Positions 12,239 through 24,977 of a stretch of 64,000 nucleotides of DNA are shown here, one piece after another. The position numbers were made by a program, and so were the translations under genes. The DNA lies in NCBI GenBank assembly GCA_002786025.1, contig NHNW01000081.1, forward strand, positions 1-64,000. Reading direction: 5' to 3'. Below the pieces are notes generated by a model. That model was not told where the DNA came from and did no database searches. It saw only the letters and a program-made list of their open reading frames with translations. Each line of letters begins with the position of its first letter. Within the stretch, counting starts at the first letter, position 1. Origin of the DNA: Zasmidium citrigriseum. Its lineage: Eukaryota > Ascomycota > Dothideomycetes > Mycosphaerellales > Mycosphaerellaceae.

Positions 12239-13948
12239 TCATATCGTCACCGGCGCACTAAGCACCTTCGACTCCTCCAATCCAGGAGTGACTAGCGCTT
12301 CCCTGAGTCCATCGAGTCCTTTCCCAGACTCGCCGAGACCGTCCAAAGCATCCAACGCCTGGAAGCCATCTTCCACAACCCATTTCTGTGGCGACTTCTG
12401 CAGGACTTCGCACGAAGCTCCTACAACGAGCAAGCCGGGTGGCCGGCTACCCTCCTCTTCGACGGCGGCGTTGACGTGCTCGAGAGTTGTCCGGATGACG
12501 CGCTGGTCGGGGCAAGATGCGCGCTCGATGACTGCGCAAGGTGTCGATCCGGGATACGGTGATGTTTGGTGTTCGACGAGGCTGGTGATCAGATCCTGCA
12601 ATCGATGCAGTGTCATCAGGAAGACAACGGTCTGGTTTGGGAGGAAGGCGGGCGGATTAGGCGCAGCACCCTTTCGTCCCGTGCCAGTGCATATCAGAAT
12701 CTGATCACTGACAGATCGATGCGTGGCAGGTATTTGAGCGAAGAGCGGCGCGCTGAGTGAGGATGTAATCCCCGGTAAGACAATCGCTTCGTGGCCATGT
12801 TCGCGGAAGAACGCCACTTCTTCTGCGCCTCGGCCATACAGGTAAGGGTCTCCCTGCTTCAGTCGAAGGACCGTCTTGCCTTCTTTCAATGCTTCCAGAC
12901 CCATTCGATGCAGCTCATCTTGCGCCTGATCCGCATTCCCAGGGAACTTGCGTGCGATCTGTATAGGTGTCCGACGAGGCACCAGATCGAGTACAGGGGC
13001 AGGTACAAGCTTATCGGCGAGGATGAGGTCCGCACTGCGAATCGCTTTCAGAGTCGCAGTGGTGAGAAGATCAGGATGGCCAGGTCCAGAACCAGCGAGG
13101 ATGATTCGACCACGATTTCGCCGGGCGTCCAGGGCAGCAATGCTCAGCAGCGGCTTCTCGTCGTTACTTTGTGGGGAGAGAGTTTCTTCTTTGTAAGCTT
13201 GGAGTATCTGGTCCACGTCCTCGTCTGTAATTGCCGCCAGTCGTCGTAAAGGCCAGTATTCGCAGATCTGGGCGAGCCATCTCATGCGCCTGGCTTTCGC
13301 TGCCTCTGCGTCGGATGGTAAGACGAGCTTGTTGAAGGTGGAGGTCTGTCCAGCGTCTTCGTCCTCCGCTTCCAAATCGGCGCCAGATTCGTTGGCATGA
13401 TCTTGTTCCCAAATCCGTCTTCGTACTGTGCCTAGTCGTTCGACTGCAGAACCGAGATCTTGTGGCAAAGCTGCTGCAATCTCTCTTCGTATCCGTGATG
13501 CAAGCTTGCAGCCTTTGCCTGAAGTTGTCACGCCAATCTGTAGCGGTCCTGACGAGTGCGTTGACAGCAATGTGAATGTGCAGAGGTTCGGTGCATCCGC
13601 CACATTGACCGGTATCCGCAACCTCCTGCATAGCGTCGATATCGTCGTACTGAATGGGCTCTTGCCACCCGTCGTGACAAAAACAGCATCCACGATGTGG
13701 TCTACCTCTTCTCTTCCCAAGCTCGTCAAGTCTGTCTCTTCGAAGTCCCGCTTGATCCATTGTACAGCACCCTCTTCGATCCTCTTTGCGAGACCGTAGT
13801 GTAGGTTGGCGTTCTCAGGCGCGATTAGGATAGGCTTGGCTCCGACCTCGAGTGACTTGCTACATCTTGCGCCAGCCAGTGGGTTCGATCCAATGACTAA
13901 GTGGACATGTGCAGTCGAGTCCACTGCAGTTAGTAATGCAGGCGACAT
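12239..13948 (-). CDS. MET1: Siroheme synthase / uroporphyrinogen-III C-methyltransferase
   Basis: Makes precorrin-2 from uroporphyrinogen III with S-adenosylmethionine, on the path to siroheme, the cofactor of sulfite and nitrite reductase. Single exon, 569 residues from the ATG at 13948; the open frame extends 19 codons further up but has no other ATG. The N-terminal part is a CysG/Met8-like NAD-binding domain (HLVIGSNPLAGARC; PVNVADAP; GVTTSGKGCKLASRIR). The C-terminal part is the SUMT methylase with AGSGPGHPDLLT, GDPYLYGRGAEE, PGITSSLSAP and a TGTGRKG loop. This CysG-like fusion is the usual form in filamentous fungi. Together with MET3 and MET16 it forms a loose sulfate-assimilation group within 13 kb, all on the minus strand. 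Confidence 0.92.
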   Translation of the reverse strand: MSPALLTAVDSTAHVHLVIGSNPLAGARCSKSLEVGAKPILIAPENANLHYGLAKRIEEGAVQWIKRDFEETDLTSLGREEVDHIVDAVFVTTGGKSPFSTTISTLCRRLRIPVNVADAPNLCTFTLLSTHSSGPLQIGVTTSGKGCKLASRIRREIAAALPQDLGSAVERLGTVRRRIWEQDHANESGADLEAEDEDAGQTSTFNKLVLPSDAEAAKARRMRWLAQICEYWPLRRLAAITDEDVDQILQAYKEETLSPQSNDEKPLLSIAALDARRNRGRIILAGSGPGHPDLLTTATLKAIRSADLILADKLVPAPVLDLVPRRTPIQIARKFPGNADQAQDELHRMGLEALKEGKTVLRLKQGDPYLYGRGAEEVAFFREHGHEAIVLPGITSSLSAPLFAQIPATHRSVSDQILICTGTGRKGAAPNPPAFLPNQTVVFLMTLHRLQDLITSLVEHQTSPYPGSTPCAVIERASCPDQRVIRTTLEHVNAAVEEEGSRPPGLLVVGASCEVLQKSPQKWVVEDGFQALDALDGLGESGKGLDGLREALVTPGLEESKVLSAPVTI

Positions 13949-14310
13949 GCTCGGAGTCGGACTCGATGAACAATGAAATCTCCAAGAGCGTTTCTTGAAG
14001 GCCAACGACAGACTGAGGTAGTCTGAGAACAGAAATGTCGTGTCGCCACGGAAGACCTCAACTTAAGAGAAGTGGTAGGTGGTACTCAAGCGGGCCAGTC
14101 GCGTTGTCGCATTGTAATCATCAGCATATCTTATCGGAATTTCTCTGGGCGGATTCGCTTAGCCTTCCGCAATCGGCGGGCCGCGGAGAAAGCCTTTTTC
14201 TTTCACATGGCGTGCTTGCTGTGGCTGATGAAAGATCCATGATAAATCGATGTCGGCGGAGATGCTGAAATCCATGTTGTAGCGTGGGAGGTCATGGTGG
14301 TTGTTGATGT
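13949..14310. other. Intergenic region, MET1 promoter
   Basis: No gene seen. It carries the 5' region of MET1 and the 3' end of the RAV2 gene, both on the minus strand. No clear CYS3/MetR site could be recognised by eye. Confidence 0.5.
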
Positions 14311-15270
14311 TCAACCCTCTTCTTGCTCTTTGCCCATGACCACGTCAAGAGCCCGCCTCGAGAGAGCAACATTTCGCTCCAGAGCACCCAATTTGGCCAT
14401 GGCAGCCATCAGACTCGGGTCTTGACTCTCGACTCTGACCTTGTCTCGCACTCGAACTTCTTGTCCTTTGTATGCGAACACCTCGTGTGCCTCGTCGTGG
14501 AAAGCCTGCCTGGTTCCACCCAATGCTGTTGCCAGTCTTTCTCGCAGTGAGAAGCCGCTGTATGACTGTCCACCAGCACTTGCGTTGAGCGATAAGGGCG
14601 TGTTCGTGCCAGTATTGGGATATGCGGTCTCGAGAGTTCGAACGTTCAGAAGGACTGCTGCTTCGGAGATGGAAAGGTGGAAGGACACGTTGCTCGGTAA
14701 TGGTGGATTGAATGCATTTTCATCGATTGAGTCCTCGTACCATGGCTTTTGGTTTTCAGTCCAGCCTTTCAGCGCGGACTTTGCTTCCTGGATGTTGTCA
14801 TGAAGGAGCTTGAGCTGGCCGGATATGAAATTCGCGTTCGTGCTGTCACCCGTCCATCTTGTGGCATCTACCACATCCAAGCAGGCATTTATGAGTGTTC
14901 GCGTAGTCGTGAGTTGCTCCAGTACGATGGTCGGGGCAGTCGGCAGGTTCGATATGGTCAGCTTGTAGCTGTTCTGGCCGCGCGGTGGAGGTAGTGAGGG
15001 CAGCCGCAGCTGCACATCGCCCTTGACGATGCGCGTGCCTACTCTCGTGATGAATCCCTTGAGGTTCTCCGACCTGAGCGAAGACAGCACCAACGTGGAC
15101 CCGGGCTCTTTGGGTGCAAGCAATTCAGCGCACTCATCCAGACCTTCTTTGAGCGAACGAAGAGTATCCTGCAGCGAGGACAGCAACCACTCAAGCTCGT
15201 GTGCCTGAGCGTCGTCCTCTGCCTTGAGCAGCTCCTCCGCGGCGATGGGTGGCCAGACCAGAGTAGACAT
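14311..15270 (-). CDS. RAV2: RAV2/Rogdi-family V-ATPase assembly factor
   Basis: Subunit of the RAVE-type complex that helps assemble the V1 and V0 sectors of the vacuolar proton ATPase. Single exon, 319 residues, ATG at 15270. The protein starts with a helical segment rich in leucine (ELEWLLSSLQDTLRSLKEGL), followed by the family block around CAELLAPKEPGSTLVLSS, SENLKG and TRIVKGD, and a C-terminal Leu/Ala-rich helix. Length and order fit the Rogdi/RAV2 family. It is cytosolic with no membrane segment. It is not linked to the sulfur genes functionally. Confidence 0.85.
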   Translation of the reverse strand: MSTLVWPPIAAEELLKAEDDAQAHELEWLLSSLQDTLRSLKEGLDECAELLAPKEPGSTLVLSSLRSENLKGFITRVGTRIVKGDVQLRLPSLPPPRGQNSYKLTISNLPTAPTIVLEQLTTTRTLINACLDVVDATRWTGDSTNANFISGQLKLLHDNIQEAKSALKGWTENQKPWYEDSIDENAFNPPLPSNVSFHLSISEAAVLLNVRTLETAYPNTGTNTPLSLNASAGGQSYSGFSLRERLATALGGTRQAFHDEAHEVFAYKGQEVRVRDKVRVESQDPSLMAAMAKLGALERNVALSRRALDVVMGKEQEEG

Positions 15271-16050
15271 GGTCGCGCGATGCCCTTCACAGGATGGCCT
15301 TTGTCATGGAGCTCTCGCGCTGGTGACGATGCTTCTTCGGAGGGATTGCCGAGGGATTCAGGCAAAGCCACAGCAGCGATCCGCCTGATCAGGATCTGCA
15401 GCCAGGAAACTGGAGAGACACAGCAAGTCTGGGCGCATTCAGGTGGCTTGTGCGATTCGACTCGGCATCATCGTGCATAGCAACACAGAATGCAAGCTCT
15501 CTCCGCGCTGCTGGATCTCCACGTTTTGCATTGTCCTGCGCGCATTCCGGGGCAGCAGCACTCGACCTTCTTGACTACAGACCACACGAGCAGCTTCATC
15601 TTGTGATTCCGCGGCGAGCCGGCGCAGGACGAAGCACAATCCATCGCAACGCGGCGCTGAGCTGTCTGCGATTGGCTTTGTCGTGACGTAGCTTTGGGCG
15701 CCAGAAGAGCACGGTTGCAGGTTTTCCGCCCAGAACACCAGCAGCCAGAGCTCCCAGATCTCTGACGACTGACCGCACCCCATCCTCACGCAACCCCCAA
15801 AACCACGTCACACGCCCACGCCGCGCTATCTGCATCCTTCTTCCCTGCTCTCGCCCGGCTGTTCTGTCTTCCTCGCTGCTGTCTTCTCGACAAGCAGGTG
15901 TCGCGCGTGGTTGAGCGTTTCAGGAGTCGACGTTGTACGTTTTGTTTATATCCCCTCAAACCCCCGTGCGCATTGTGTCGCACCTCCTAACACCCTCCCA
16001 GCATCTTCCCTGCCCATATCGACGCGAGCTCTGCAGAGCTTCCATCCGCA
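15271..16050. other. Intergenic region between divergent RAV2 and SUR7 genes
   Basis: No gene seen; short open frames here lack coding character. It must contain both promoters. A pyrimidine-rich segment lies just before the SUR7 start. Confidence 0.5.
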
Positions 16051-16976
16051 ATGGCCATCGCACGTGAGTAGCATTCGATACCAACATGTCTGCGAATACA
16101 ATCCTCACACCCCCTTTCAGGTCCGCTCCTCGGCCTCGCGGCCATCCTCCTCCTCGCCGGCGGCATTGTCATGGAATTCCTCGTCATCCTGTCTGGTCTC
16201 AGTAGCACGCCATTGAACCAGGTCTACTTCCTGCAAGCCTCCACCAACGGCATCAACAACGCCAACACCCGCATCCGCGACCCAGCAAGATGGACATACC
16301 TCGCCATCTGCGGCGTTGGCGACAATGGCCACAATGCGGACTGCACCTCCAAGACCGCAGCCCTGCCATTCGATGTTCCAAGGAACTTCGGTACCATTGA
16401 TGGCGTGCCGGACACATTCGTCAACAACCGCAGCTACTACTTCTACATGAGCCGATTCGCGTGGGTCTTCTACCTCATCGCGCTCTTCTTCGCTGTTGTC
16501 GCCATCTTCATCAGCCTCTTCGCGCTCTTTGCGCGTCTCGGCGCATACCTGACCGGCTTCACCACCTTCCTCGCCATGTTCTTCCAGACATTGGCCGCCG
16601 CATTGATGACGTGAGTATTGATCCAAAATCTTTCTGCGACCACAGCCTAACACTTGCACAGCGCCTGGGTCGTCAAGGGACGTAATGGCTTCCGCGGCGA
16701 CGGCATGGATGCGAAGATCGGTGTCAAGGCCATGGCTTTCACCTGGGCAACCTGGGCTTGCTACTTCCTCGCGATGATCTTCTTCTGCATCGGCGGCACG
16801 GTCGGCCGCAGCAACAGCACCCAGAAGTCCTCATACTTTGGCCGCAAGCGAAGCACGCGCAGCCGTGGAAGCTTCGTCGACAGCAGCAGCGAGAGGCGGG
16901 GCGTGAAGGATGAGTGCGTATCACCAACACCACCTGTCACATAACAACAACTGACAAAAGTCATAGCTACGACTAA
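16051..16976 (+). CDS. SUR7/PalI-family plasma membrane protein
   Basis: Tetraspan protein of the kind found in eisosome-associated membrane domains or in pH sensing (PalI/Rim9). Four exons: a 13-nt first exon 16051-16063, then 16121-16610, 16662-16913 and a 16-nt last exon 16961-16976; all phases fit. A first membrane helix (about 5-30) is followed by an extracellular loop with two Cys residues (GVGDNGHNADCTS and the Cys before GVGD), then helices at FYLIALFFAVVAIFISLFAL, FTTFLAMFFQTLAAALM and WACYFLAMIFFCIGG, and a basic Ser-rich cytosolic tail. If the last intron is retained, the protein ends at 16944 instead. About 257 residues. Confidence 0.85.
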
Positions 16977-17548
16977 ACGCGCAGTCTCCCGACCACCTCG
17001 ATCCCAATAACGTTTATCAGAAAACGAAGTCAAAGATCTCAACGCAAAGAACGAAAAAAGAAGGAACGACAAACGAAGAAAGAGAAAGATCCAAGAATCC
17101 AGAAAGATCTCGTATAACGTCCTTGAAACGCTTTATGATTCCCAAAGATGTAGTTACGCTTGCAATTGGAAAAAGAAAGAAACGATGAGTAGTGTCGGAG
17201 GTGGAGGATGTGTTGACGGCTATTATCCAGATACCAGGAAACAATGTAATGTCTCAGTCTTGTAATGTTGAAATGTTCAATTATGCTAAATATCTGAAAG
17301 TGAATGTCCATGAGGCACGTGATGAGTGAAAGCTAGTTGAGACTTGAGGGCAACTGACATGTGATTGCAAAACCGCGCCTTCCTTCCGTATTTGACTGGC
17401 GACTTCACTTCATGTTAGCAGCGGACACCTTGTCATCTGCCACCGACAACAAGCTCCTCTCGCCGCCAACAATCGTCTTCCACAGCCAGCTTCTACCGAC
17501 ATTCCCCCTCCACCATCATTCACCTTGCACGGCGACTCACCCTTCACA
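16977..17548. other. Intergenic region
   Basis: No gene seen. An A-rich stretch (about 17020-17110) looks like the 3' region of the SUR7-family gene; the rest is the upstream region of the F-box-like gene. Confidence 0.5.
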
Positions 17549-18368
17549 ATGGCCACCAACATCACCGACACGACCAGCGACGCGACCACGACTAGCGGCG
17601 CCACCAGCGACGTTGCCACCGACTCGACGAGCAAGCCAAATATCTTCGACGACGAGGACGTCCCCCCATTCTTCCGCCTCAGCGCCGAGTTGCGCAACAA
17701 CATCTACGAGCTGGCGCTGCCTCCATCCAAAGTCAACATGAAGCGCGACTACCGCCTTCCTGGACTCCTCACGGCTTGCAAGCAAATCCACAACGAGACC
17801 GCCAAGCTCTACTACAACACAACGGCCTTCTACTTCAAGTCCCTCGAACTGTGCCTCGAATGGCTCGGCCGTCTTCCGGACAGATACAAGCAAGCACTCT
17901 CGACCGTCAGACTCGAGACAGCCCAGAGAAACTACGCAGACATCTGCCTCGGAGCATGCTGCGGTCTGCAACTCCGCAGCGTCGACATGCCAGAGGCATC
18001 ACGGAGCCTCCAGCGGATGCACGTGTCTTGGATTCGCAAATGCTTCAGAGACCTCGTCGAAGACCTCGATGCGGAGGTCGTCAAGGTCGACCAAGTGCAG
18101 ACGTGCACTGGCAATGAGTCAAAGGAGGAGCGGGCGAAGTGGCTTGACGATCCGAGTTGGGATTTCAAGAGGGTGTGGGTCAAAGTCAAGCCGGGCAAGG
18201 ATGATGGAGAGTGGGAGGACTATGGAGATGAATTCAAGGTCAGTCTGGACATGGCAGTTCGAGTGTGGTTCGAGTGTACTAACGTAGACGCAGGAGGTGT
18301 TCGAGATGATGGAGACGGAGGGTATTTCGGTCGAGGAGGCGTTTGATGAATGGTGGGATCAAGTGTAG
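17549..18368 (+). CDS. F-box-like / 2EXR-type protein
   Basis: Function unknown. Two exons (17549-18238 and 18294-18368) with a 55-nt intron (branch ctaac) give 254 residues. The start is the ATG in the context cacaATGgcc. A low-complexity Thr/Ser-rich N-terminus is followed by the block FFRLSAELRNNIYELAL, typical of the large family of F-box-like proteins of Dothideomycetes, and then LLTACKQIHNETAKLYY. Such proteins are thought to recruit targets to SCF ligases, but the family is poorly studied. The short second exon adds a tail with many Glu residues. Confidence 0.75.
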
Positions 18369-18602
18369 AAATGGCGTGCACCCTTTCTGCTACCCTCCAA
18401 GAAGTCGAGGAAATTCCAGGAGAAGTCCAGGAGAAGCCATCCGGCGGTCTCGCGACAGGAGTAGCAGGGCCACAGGAGTAGGAGGGCCATATCTTCTTCG
18501 ATTCGAAGCTCTTGTATACACACAGCAAAGATCGAGTGCCCTGACTCCATAAACACAGGACGATCCTGATGCTGGTCGGCAATTGACATGGGATGTGAAC
18601 TT

Positions 18603-20375
18603 CTATTTCAATCGTCCCTCTGCCTGCATGTCGACACTGGTTATACCACCACCATACCTTGGCTCCTGTCTCGCCGCCAATTGATACCCACTCGACACTG
18701 TCGTAGTCAATCGCTCCAGTCTCGCTCTCTGATCAAACATCTCCGTCTCATCGTCCGCCACATCCTGACCAGCTAACACGATAGCATCCAATGGACTCAG
18801 GACGACATCTGCTCCGACTCGCAGGTGCTCCTCTTTCGACGTGCAGTGCCCGAAGTCGCATATTTCGTATCCGTCCACGGTGAAGCCTTGACCGACGACG
18901 CCGTAGAATTCCTCGTCTAGTCTTCGGAGGATGACGAAGGTTTGGCTGTTTGATTGGAGGCCGTCAATGGGAATGAGGATGTCGCCTGGTAGGGTGGAGT
19001 TGCAAACGAGGGCGGCGACGTTCGGTCCGACGTAGAGGGCTTTGTGTCCTTGGTCTGGAGATAGGATTTGGTGTGCCAATCGATTCGTGGTACGATCATC
19101 CCTGGAAAGATGGACCGACAGAGCCCCTGGAGCCATCTCCCGAACTTCTACGCCATCTTTCAAGCGTTGTGCATGGCTGTGCTCTCTCGACAAATGATGC
19201 GCATCTCGATTCACACTGGAGACGTCAAAGTCAGCACCGATACCCTTCTTCTGGCGCTTTCGCACAGCAGCCCTGATCTCAGGACACCGTCCATGCATCT
19301 TCAAGCTTCTCAGAACCGTTCTCACACCGGCCAACTGCGCAAGCCTTATCAAATGACGCTCTCGTGCAGAAACTTCTTTCGAAAGACTCGCAACAACATC
19401 CACCGCAAGCTCAAAAGCCGATTTTCCATAATCCGGCACAAACTCATGACTCCTTAACAAAGGAAGCAGCGCAAAGATCCTATCCCTCGGATCAGAACAG
19501 ACAAAGGATCCAAACGCCCGCAGCACGTCGGGCGTGTCTCCAATCAAAGCGCCATCCAGAACAGTCAGCAGAGTAGCAACGGGATTTGCAGGCAGGACAT
19601 TCGGGGTCTCGGGCGGCGACGCACTCGTCCATCCGTGAATCTCCTCCATGAACACCCTGACAGGCCACCAATCTATGACATCCTTGCCGCAAAGAATCTC
19701 GCTTTCCCGCGCGCGATGATTTTCCTGCACGATCCAGAGTCTAGTCCAATACGTTCTGTGCACAAAAGCGTCGATTGCGTGCAACATTCGCCGTCTGCGT
19801 TCCTCTTCGAGTCTCTGAATCCAGCTACACATTGCGTCCTTATTATGCCGATGGAACCGCTTCTCCAGCCTCGCAGCTTTCTGAGCAGCAACCTTGGCTT
19901 CTCTCAGCTCCTCGAAAAAGCTAGGGAGGATTTCACTCCCATCCTCATGAGGTCCGACGCAAGAAACAACAAGTTCCGCGGCGAAGTAAATCTCCCCCAT
20001 GATTGCCACTTGCTGGCTCTTCTCCCTCAAATCATTCTGATTAATACAAATCGAGTCCATCCAGACCAAATCCTTCGGATGGTGGAGGCGGTGTTGCCAG
20101 AGAGCGTAGTATGCATTCTTGCGGACTGGAAAGGGGGTGCCGTTGACGACAATAGTCGTGAGGTCGGCGGAATTACCCCAGGTGTATGAGATTGCGTGGA
20201 AGGAAAGTTTTGCTGTTGACTCGTCTAGTTGGGGCGAGATGTCCAGGACGTCGTCTTGGGCGATGATCATCTCGAACGCCAGCTCGTCGGGCGAGGTGTT
20301 GGAGACATGGCGTAGGAGACGGATTTGCTTCTCTGCGTTCTCGAGAGGTTCGTACTGGAATCTAGGGGCCGACAT
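18603..20375 (-). CDS. HET-domain (heterokaryon incompatibility) protein
   Basis: Single exon, 590 residues from the ATG at 20375 (the frame extends two codons upstream without an ATG). The HET domain blocks are all present: FHAISYTWGN, VWMDSICINQNDLREKSQQV, a MGEIYFAA block and TRLWIVQE. The C-terminal half holds a CSDPRDRIFALLPL block and a VPDYGKSAFELAVDV block, as in the common long HET family. HET domains trigger cell death in vegetative incompatibility when they meet a non-self partner; the specificity of this copy cannot be read from the sequence. Confidence 0.9.
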   Translation of the reverse strand: MSAPRFQYEPLENAEKQIRLLRHVSNTSPDELAFEMIIAQDDVLDISPQLDESTAKLSFHAISYTWGNSADLTTIVVNGTPFPVRKNAYYALWQHRLHHPKDLVWMDSICINQNDLREKSQQVAIMGEIYFAAELVVSCVGPHEDGSEILPSFFEELREAKVAAQKAARLEKRFHRHNKDAMCSWIQRLEEERRRRMLHAIDAFVHRTYWTRLWIVQENHRARESEILCGKDVIDWWPVRVFMEEIHGWTSASPPETPNVLPANPVATLLTVLDGALIGDTPDVLRAFGSFVCSDPRDRIFALLPLLRSHEFVPDYGKSAFELAVDVVASLSKEVSARERHLIRLAQLAGVRTVLRSLKMHGRCPEIRAAVRKRQKKGIGADFDVSSVNRDAHHLSREHSHAQRLKDGVEVREMAPGALSVHLSRDDRTTNRLAHQILSPDQGHKALYVGPNVAALVCNSTLPGDILIPIDGLQSNSQTFVILRRLDEEFYGVVGQGFTVDGYEICDFGHCTSKEEHLRVGADVVLSPLDAIVLAGQDVADDETEMFDQRARLERLTTTVSSGYQLAARQEPRYGGGITSVDMQAEGRLK

Positions 20376-20799
20376 CTTCACAACTTGTCACGGTATCTTT
20401 GCCAGTGAAAGTTGTACTCGCTGTAAGGCGATACTTTCGAGCGAGAGCACGGTGCCATTTCCAGGCGGCTGAACACTCATCTGTATGTCGACATGAACGA
20501 GGTGGATGAACATGTGCTGTTCTGTGACCAGAATCGTCAAGAGGTGAGGTCGAACTGGCAGGAGCATGCTTATGTAAGTCCCGTTCGCTCCTGCCTGAGG
20601 AGAAACCACTCACTCTGCGTGCGAGAATCAAAGAGAAGAGGAATAGTCATTCTGGCACAAAAGAAAATGTAATGCTTTCCATGCAATCGCTCTATCTCAC
20701 AGCGTCTATAGCCCATTTCCGAGCTCCTGTGCTTTTGATGATACATCTACCAGCCGGCTCACTGTAGCCAGCACCAAACCTCCTCTCTCTGTAATCAAC
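20376..20799. other. Intergenic region
   Basis: Between HET and MET3 genes on the same strand; it holds the HET gene promoter and the MET3 3' region. No other feature seen. Confidence 0.5.
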
Positions 20800-22593
<1,794 letters not shown>

Positions 22594-24083
22594 GGTGTGT
22601 AGTCTGGCTCGTCTCGTATTCTTTCAGGCGGTGCTGGAGTGGGAAATGAGAGAAATCAAGTCAACTCGCGTCCCTGACAAAGCTCCGTCAGTTCTGAACT
22701 TTTAGACTTTTCCTGCAGCGAGCACGCAAGCACGTGTGACGCCCCACTGGCACTGCTGCAACAATGTCAATCCGGAATGTTGCGTGACGTACCGGCGCTG
22801 CGTCGAAGTTTTCTTGGGTCGGACAAGACGTGACAAGAAAAGCAGGAGACGGCGGTTCAGTCTGCTAAAGAAGAACAACCACACGCCCGCCACACGCTCA
22901 GGGGAAGCAAGAGGCCTGAACAGCTTTCATCAGCCTCGTCTGTGATCCGCGCAACCCTCTGCTTGGCAGGGATTGATCATCATCGTTCCTCTCCAAACAC
23001 ACCCCTCCCAGCCGACCACCACTCCCGGCTGCCGACGTCCGATGGAGCACCAAGTCGGTTTCCATCTCGTCCAACAAAACGCCCAGCGAACCTCTCCAAC
23101 AATCTTCTTGTCATGCTCTTGTTCAGCACCAGGACCCTTCAAATTCGAGAAGAATCCTCCCTCAACCGTTCCAACCGTCCTCCACCGCAACGGGTATATC
23201 GCGGCAAGAAGGCGTTGTACGTTATCTCCATTGCGTACGCATCTGGGGAATGCCAATTTCCACAACACCCATCCGTTTCAGAGTGACAGTCCCCGTGCGA
23301 GCGTGCCACAATCAGTTCAATTCCATGTCGGTAGGGTCGGCCGAAGGAGGAAGGTAGACGTGGGATGTCGCGAAATCCATCAAGAAGTACAACGAACGAA
23401 CCGAACTTCTACTTGACAAGAAGCCATGCAAGTCTTATACACCCCAACCACTAACACTTCACACCGACGAAACCTTTCCCACCATCTCTACAATCCTAAA
23501 AATCATTGGTTGAATCCGCCTACTTCCCATGTTCATTACAGTCTCAGCGCACAGTCTCGGGCGATCGCAATCGGCTGGTCGCTTTGCTCGGACGCATCCT
23601 GCCACCAGCCATGTATACGTATCGAAGAGCATCCTCGACCTCACCTCTTGATCTCTTGTCCGATTTTCTTCGTTGCACGAAAGTATTGTTTGTTTGTCTT
23701 TGAGATGTCACGAAACACCCGAGCCGTCGAGCTGCGATGGCGTGATTGTGGACACCACGTGATTTGGCCACCGCGAGACCGAGTACACCGCCGCCGCGAA
23801 GCTGGTGAAGGCGAAGGTGAAGGTTGGAGGGAATATGGGGATAAGTATATCAAGTTCGAGACTCTCATTTGAGTACATCTCTATGCTATTGCAGACGAAT
23901 GCTATGCTTTTTTCGAAGCTGGAAAAACAGCCACCAGCGGGTAGAAAACCTCGCTCCAAGACCAACGCCATGCTAACCTCAAAGGTCTATCCCCCATCAT
24001 CATCAGTCATCCTTGATCAAAACCCCCATCGCAATACATCACCGCCGAAGTCGAATCGAAATACGGAAGAAGATCCCCGATTA
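22594..24083. other. Long intergenic region between MET3 and MET16
   Basis: About 1.5 kb holding the MET3 promoter and the MET16 3' region. Several short open frames exist, but their composition is not coding-like and no exon chain with good splice signals was found. A tgacgt core, the half-site of many bZIP factors, lies near 22785-22790; whether it serves the sulfur regulator is open. Confidence 0.5.
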
Positions 24084-24977
24084 CTATGCCGAGGACTCAA
24101 CATTCAACCCCGCTTGAATCGCCTCACTCAACTCGCGTTGCCGCTTCTCCTCTTGCTCCTGCAAGAACTGCGCGTACCGACTCCGCTTGTTGTGGATACC
24201 GCACTCGGTCTTCTGGCGACCCTTCCATCGACCGGCACGCTCGTCCTCACTATCCGTCACCGGCTGCGTCGAGTGCCAGTCACCTACAGACCGGTACCCT
24301 TGGTCGAGCAGGTCGTTGGTGGGGACGTCATTCTCCTTGATATACGCCTGCACGTCCTTGAAAGACCAGTTGGCGAGCGGGTTGACTTTGATAAGACCGG
24401 CGTCATCGATCTCGACAATGTCCAGCGAGCCGCGAGCACCGCCCTGCGTCCTACGCCGGCCGGTCAGGACGGCTTGCACGCCGAGATCCCGGTATGCACG
24501 CTGTGCTGGCTCGACCTTGGCGACGAAGTCGTACATCTCCTCGTTCGACTCCCACAGTCTCTCGCCGTGCTTCGCCTCGAACTCCTCCGTCGTCTCGCAT
24601 CCCTCAGGCTTGTATGTGTGGATCTTGAGGTGGGGATATCTGTCCTTGACCCGTCGCACGAGATCAAGAGTCTGTGGGAAGTGGTACAAAGTGTCGAGGA
24701 AGATCATCTCGATGTCCGACTTGAGCGGGAAGTCGAGTTTGGAGATCATGTCCATGACTGCGAGGCCCGTGAGGCCGAAGGCGGAGGTCTGAAAGAGGTT
24801 GGGCAGCGAGATGATGCACCATTTGAGGACGTCTTGCGGCTCGAGCTTGGCGAGTTGCGAGTTGATGTGCTTGAGGTGGGGGCGTGAGAAGTAGACTTCG
24901 GACAGAGAGGCGGTGCTGCTGCCGCTGGCGTAGCCAGACTCGCGGTCCGTGGAGTTGGACCGCTGGCGGTAGGCCAT
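24084..24977 (-). CDS. MET16: Phosphoadenylyl-sulfate (PAPS) reductase
   Basis: Reduces PAPS to sulfite with thioredoxin. Single exon, 297 residues, ATG at 24977. Motifs of the family: TSAFGLTGLA (about 65-74, PP-loop position), LDTLYHFPQT (94-103), LTGRRRTQGG (171-180) and the catalytic KTECGIH with Cys259. The CC...CC pairs that bind the iron-sulfur cluster of APS reductases are absent, so PAPS is the expected substrate. The protein is cytosolic. It lies 1.5 kb upstream of MET3 and about 10 kb from MET1, all on the minus strand. Confidence 0.96.
   Translation of the reverse strand: MAYRQRSNSTDRESGYASGSSTASLSEVYFSRPHLKHINSQLAKLEPQDVLKWCIISLPNLFQTSAFGLTGLAVMDMISKLDFPLKSDIEMIFLDTLYHFPQTLDLVRRVKDRYPHLKIHTYKPEGCETTEEFEAKHGERLWESNEEMYDFVAKVEPAQRAYRDLGVQAVLTGRRRTQGGARGSLDIVEIDDAGLIKVNPLANWSFKDVQAYIKENDVPTNDLLDQGYRSVGDWHSTQPVTDSEDERAGRWKGRQKTECGIHNKRSRYAQFLQEQEEKRQRELSEAIQAGLNVESSA

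Noticed and set aside
15439..15789. Minus-strand frame in the RAV2-SUR7 gap
   Set aside because: No ATG in good context, no domain and no splice partner.
22973..23416. 147-codon plus-strand frame between MET3 and MET16
   Set aside because: Begins at TTG, has no recognisable domain and lies in what should be promoter sequence.
23805..24887. A 360-codon open frame on the plus strand
   Set aside because: Mostly antisense to MET16 and rich in Leu/Val/Asp, the typical mirror of a real coding strand.
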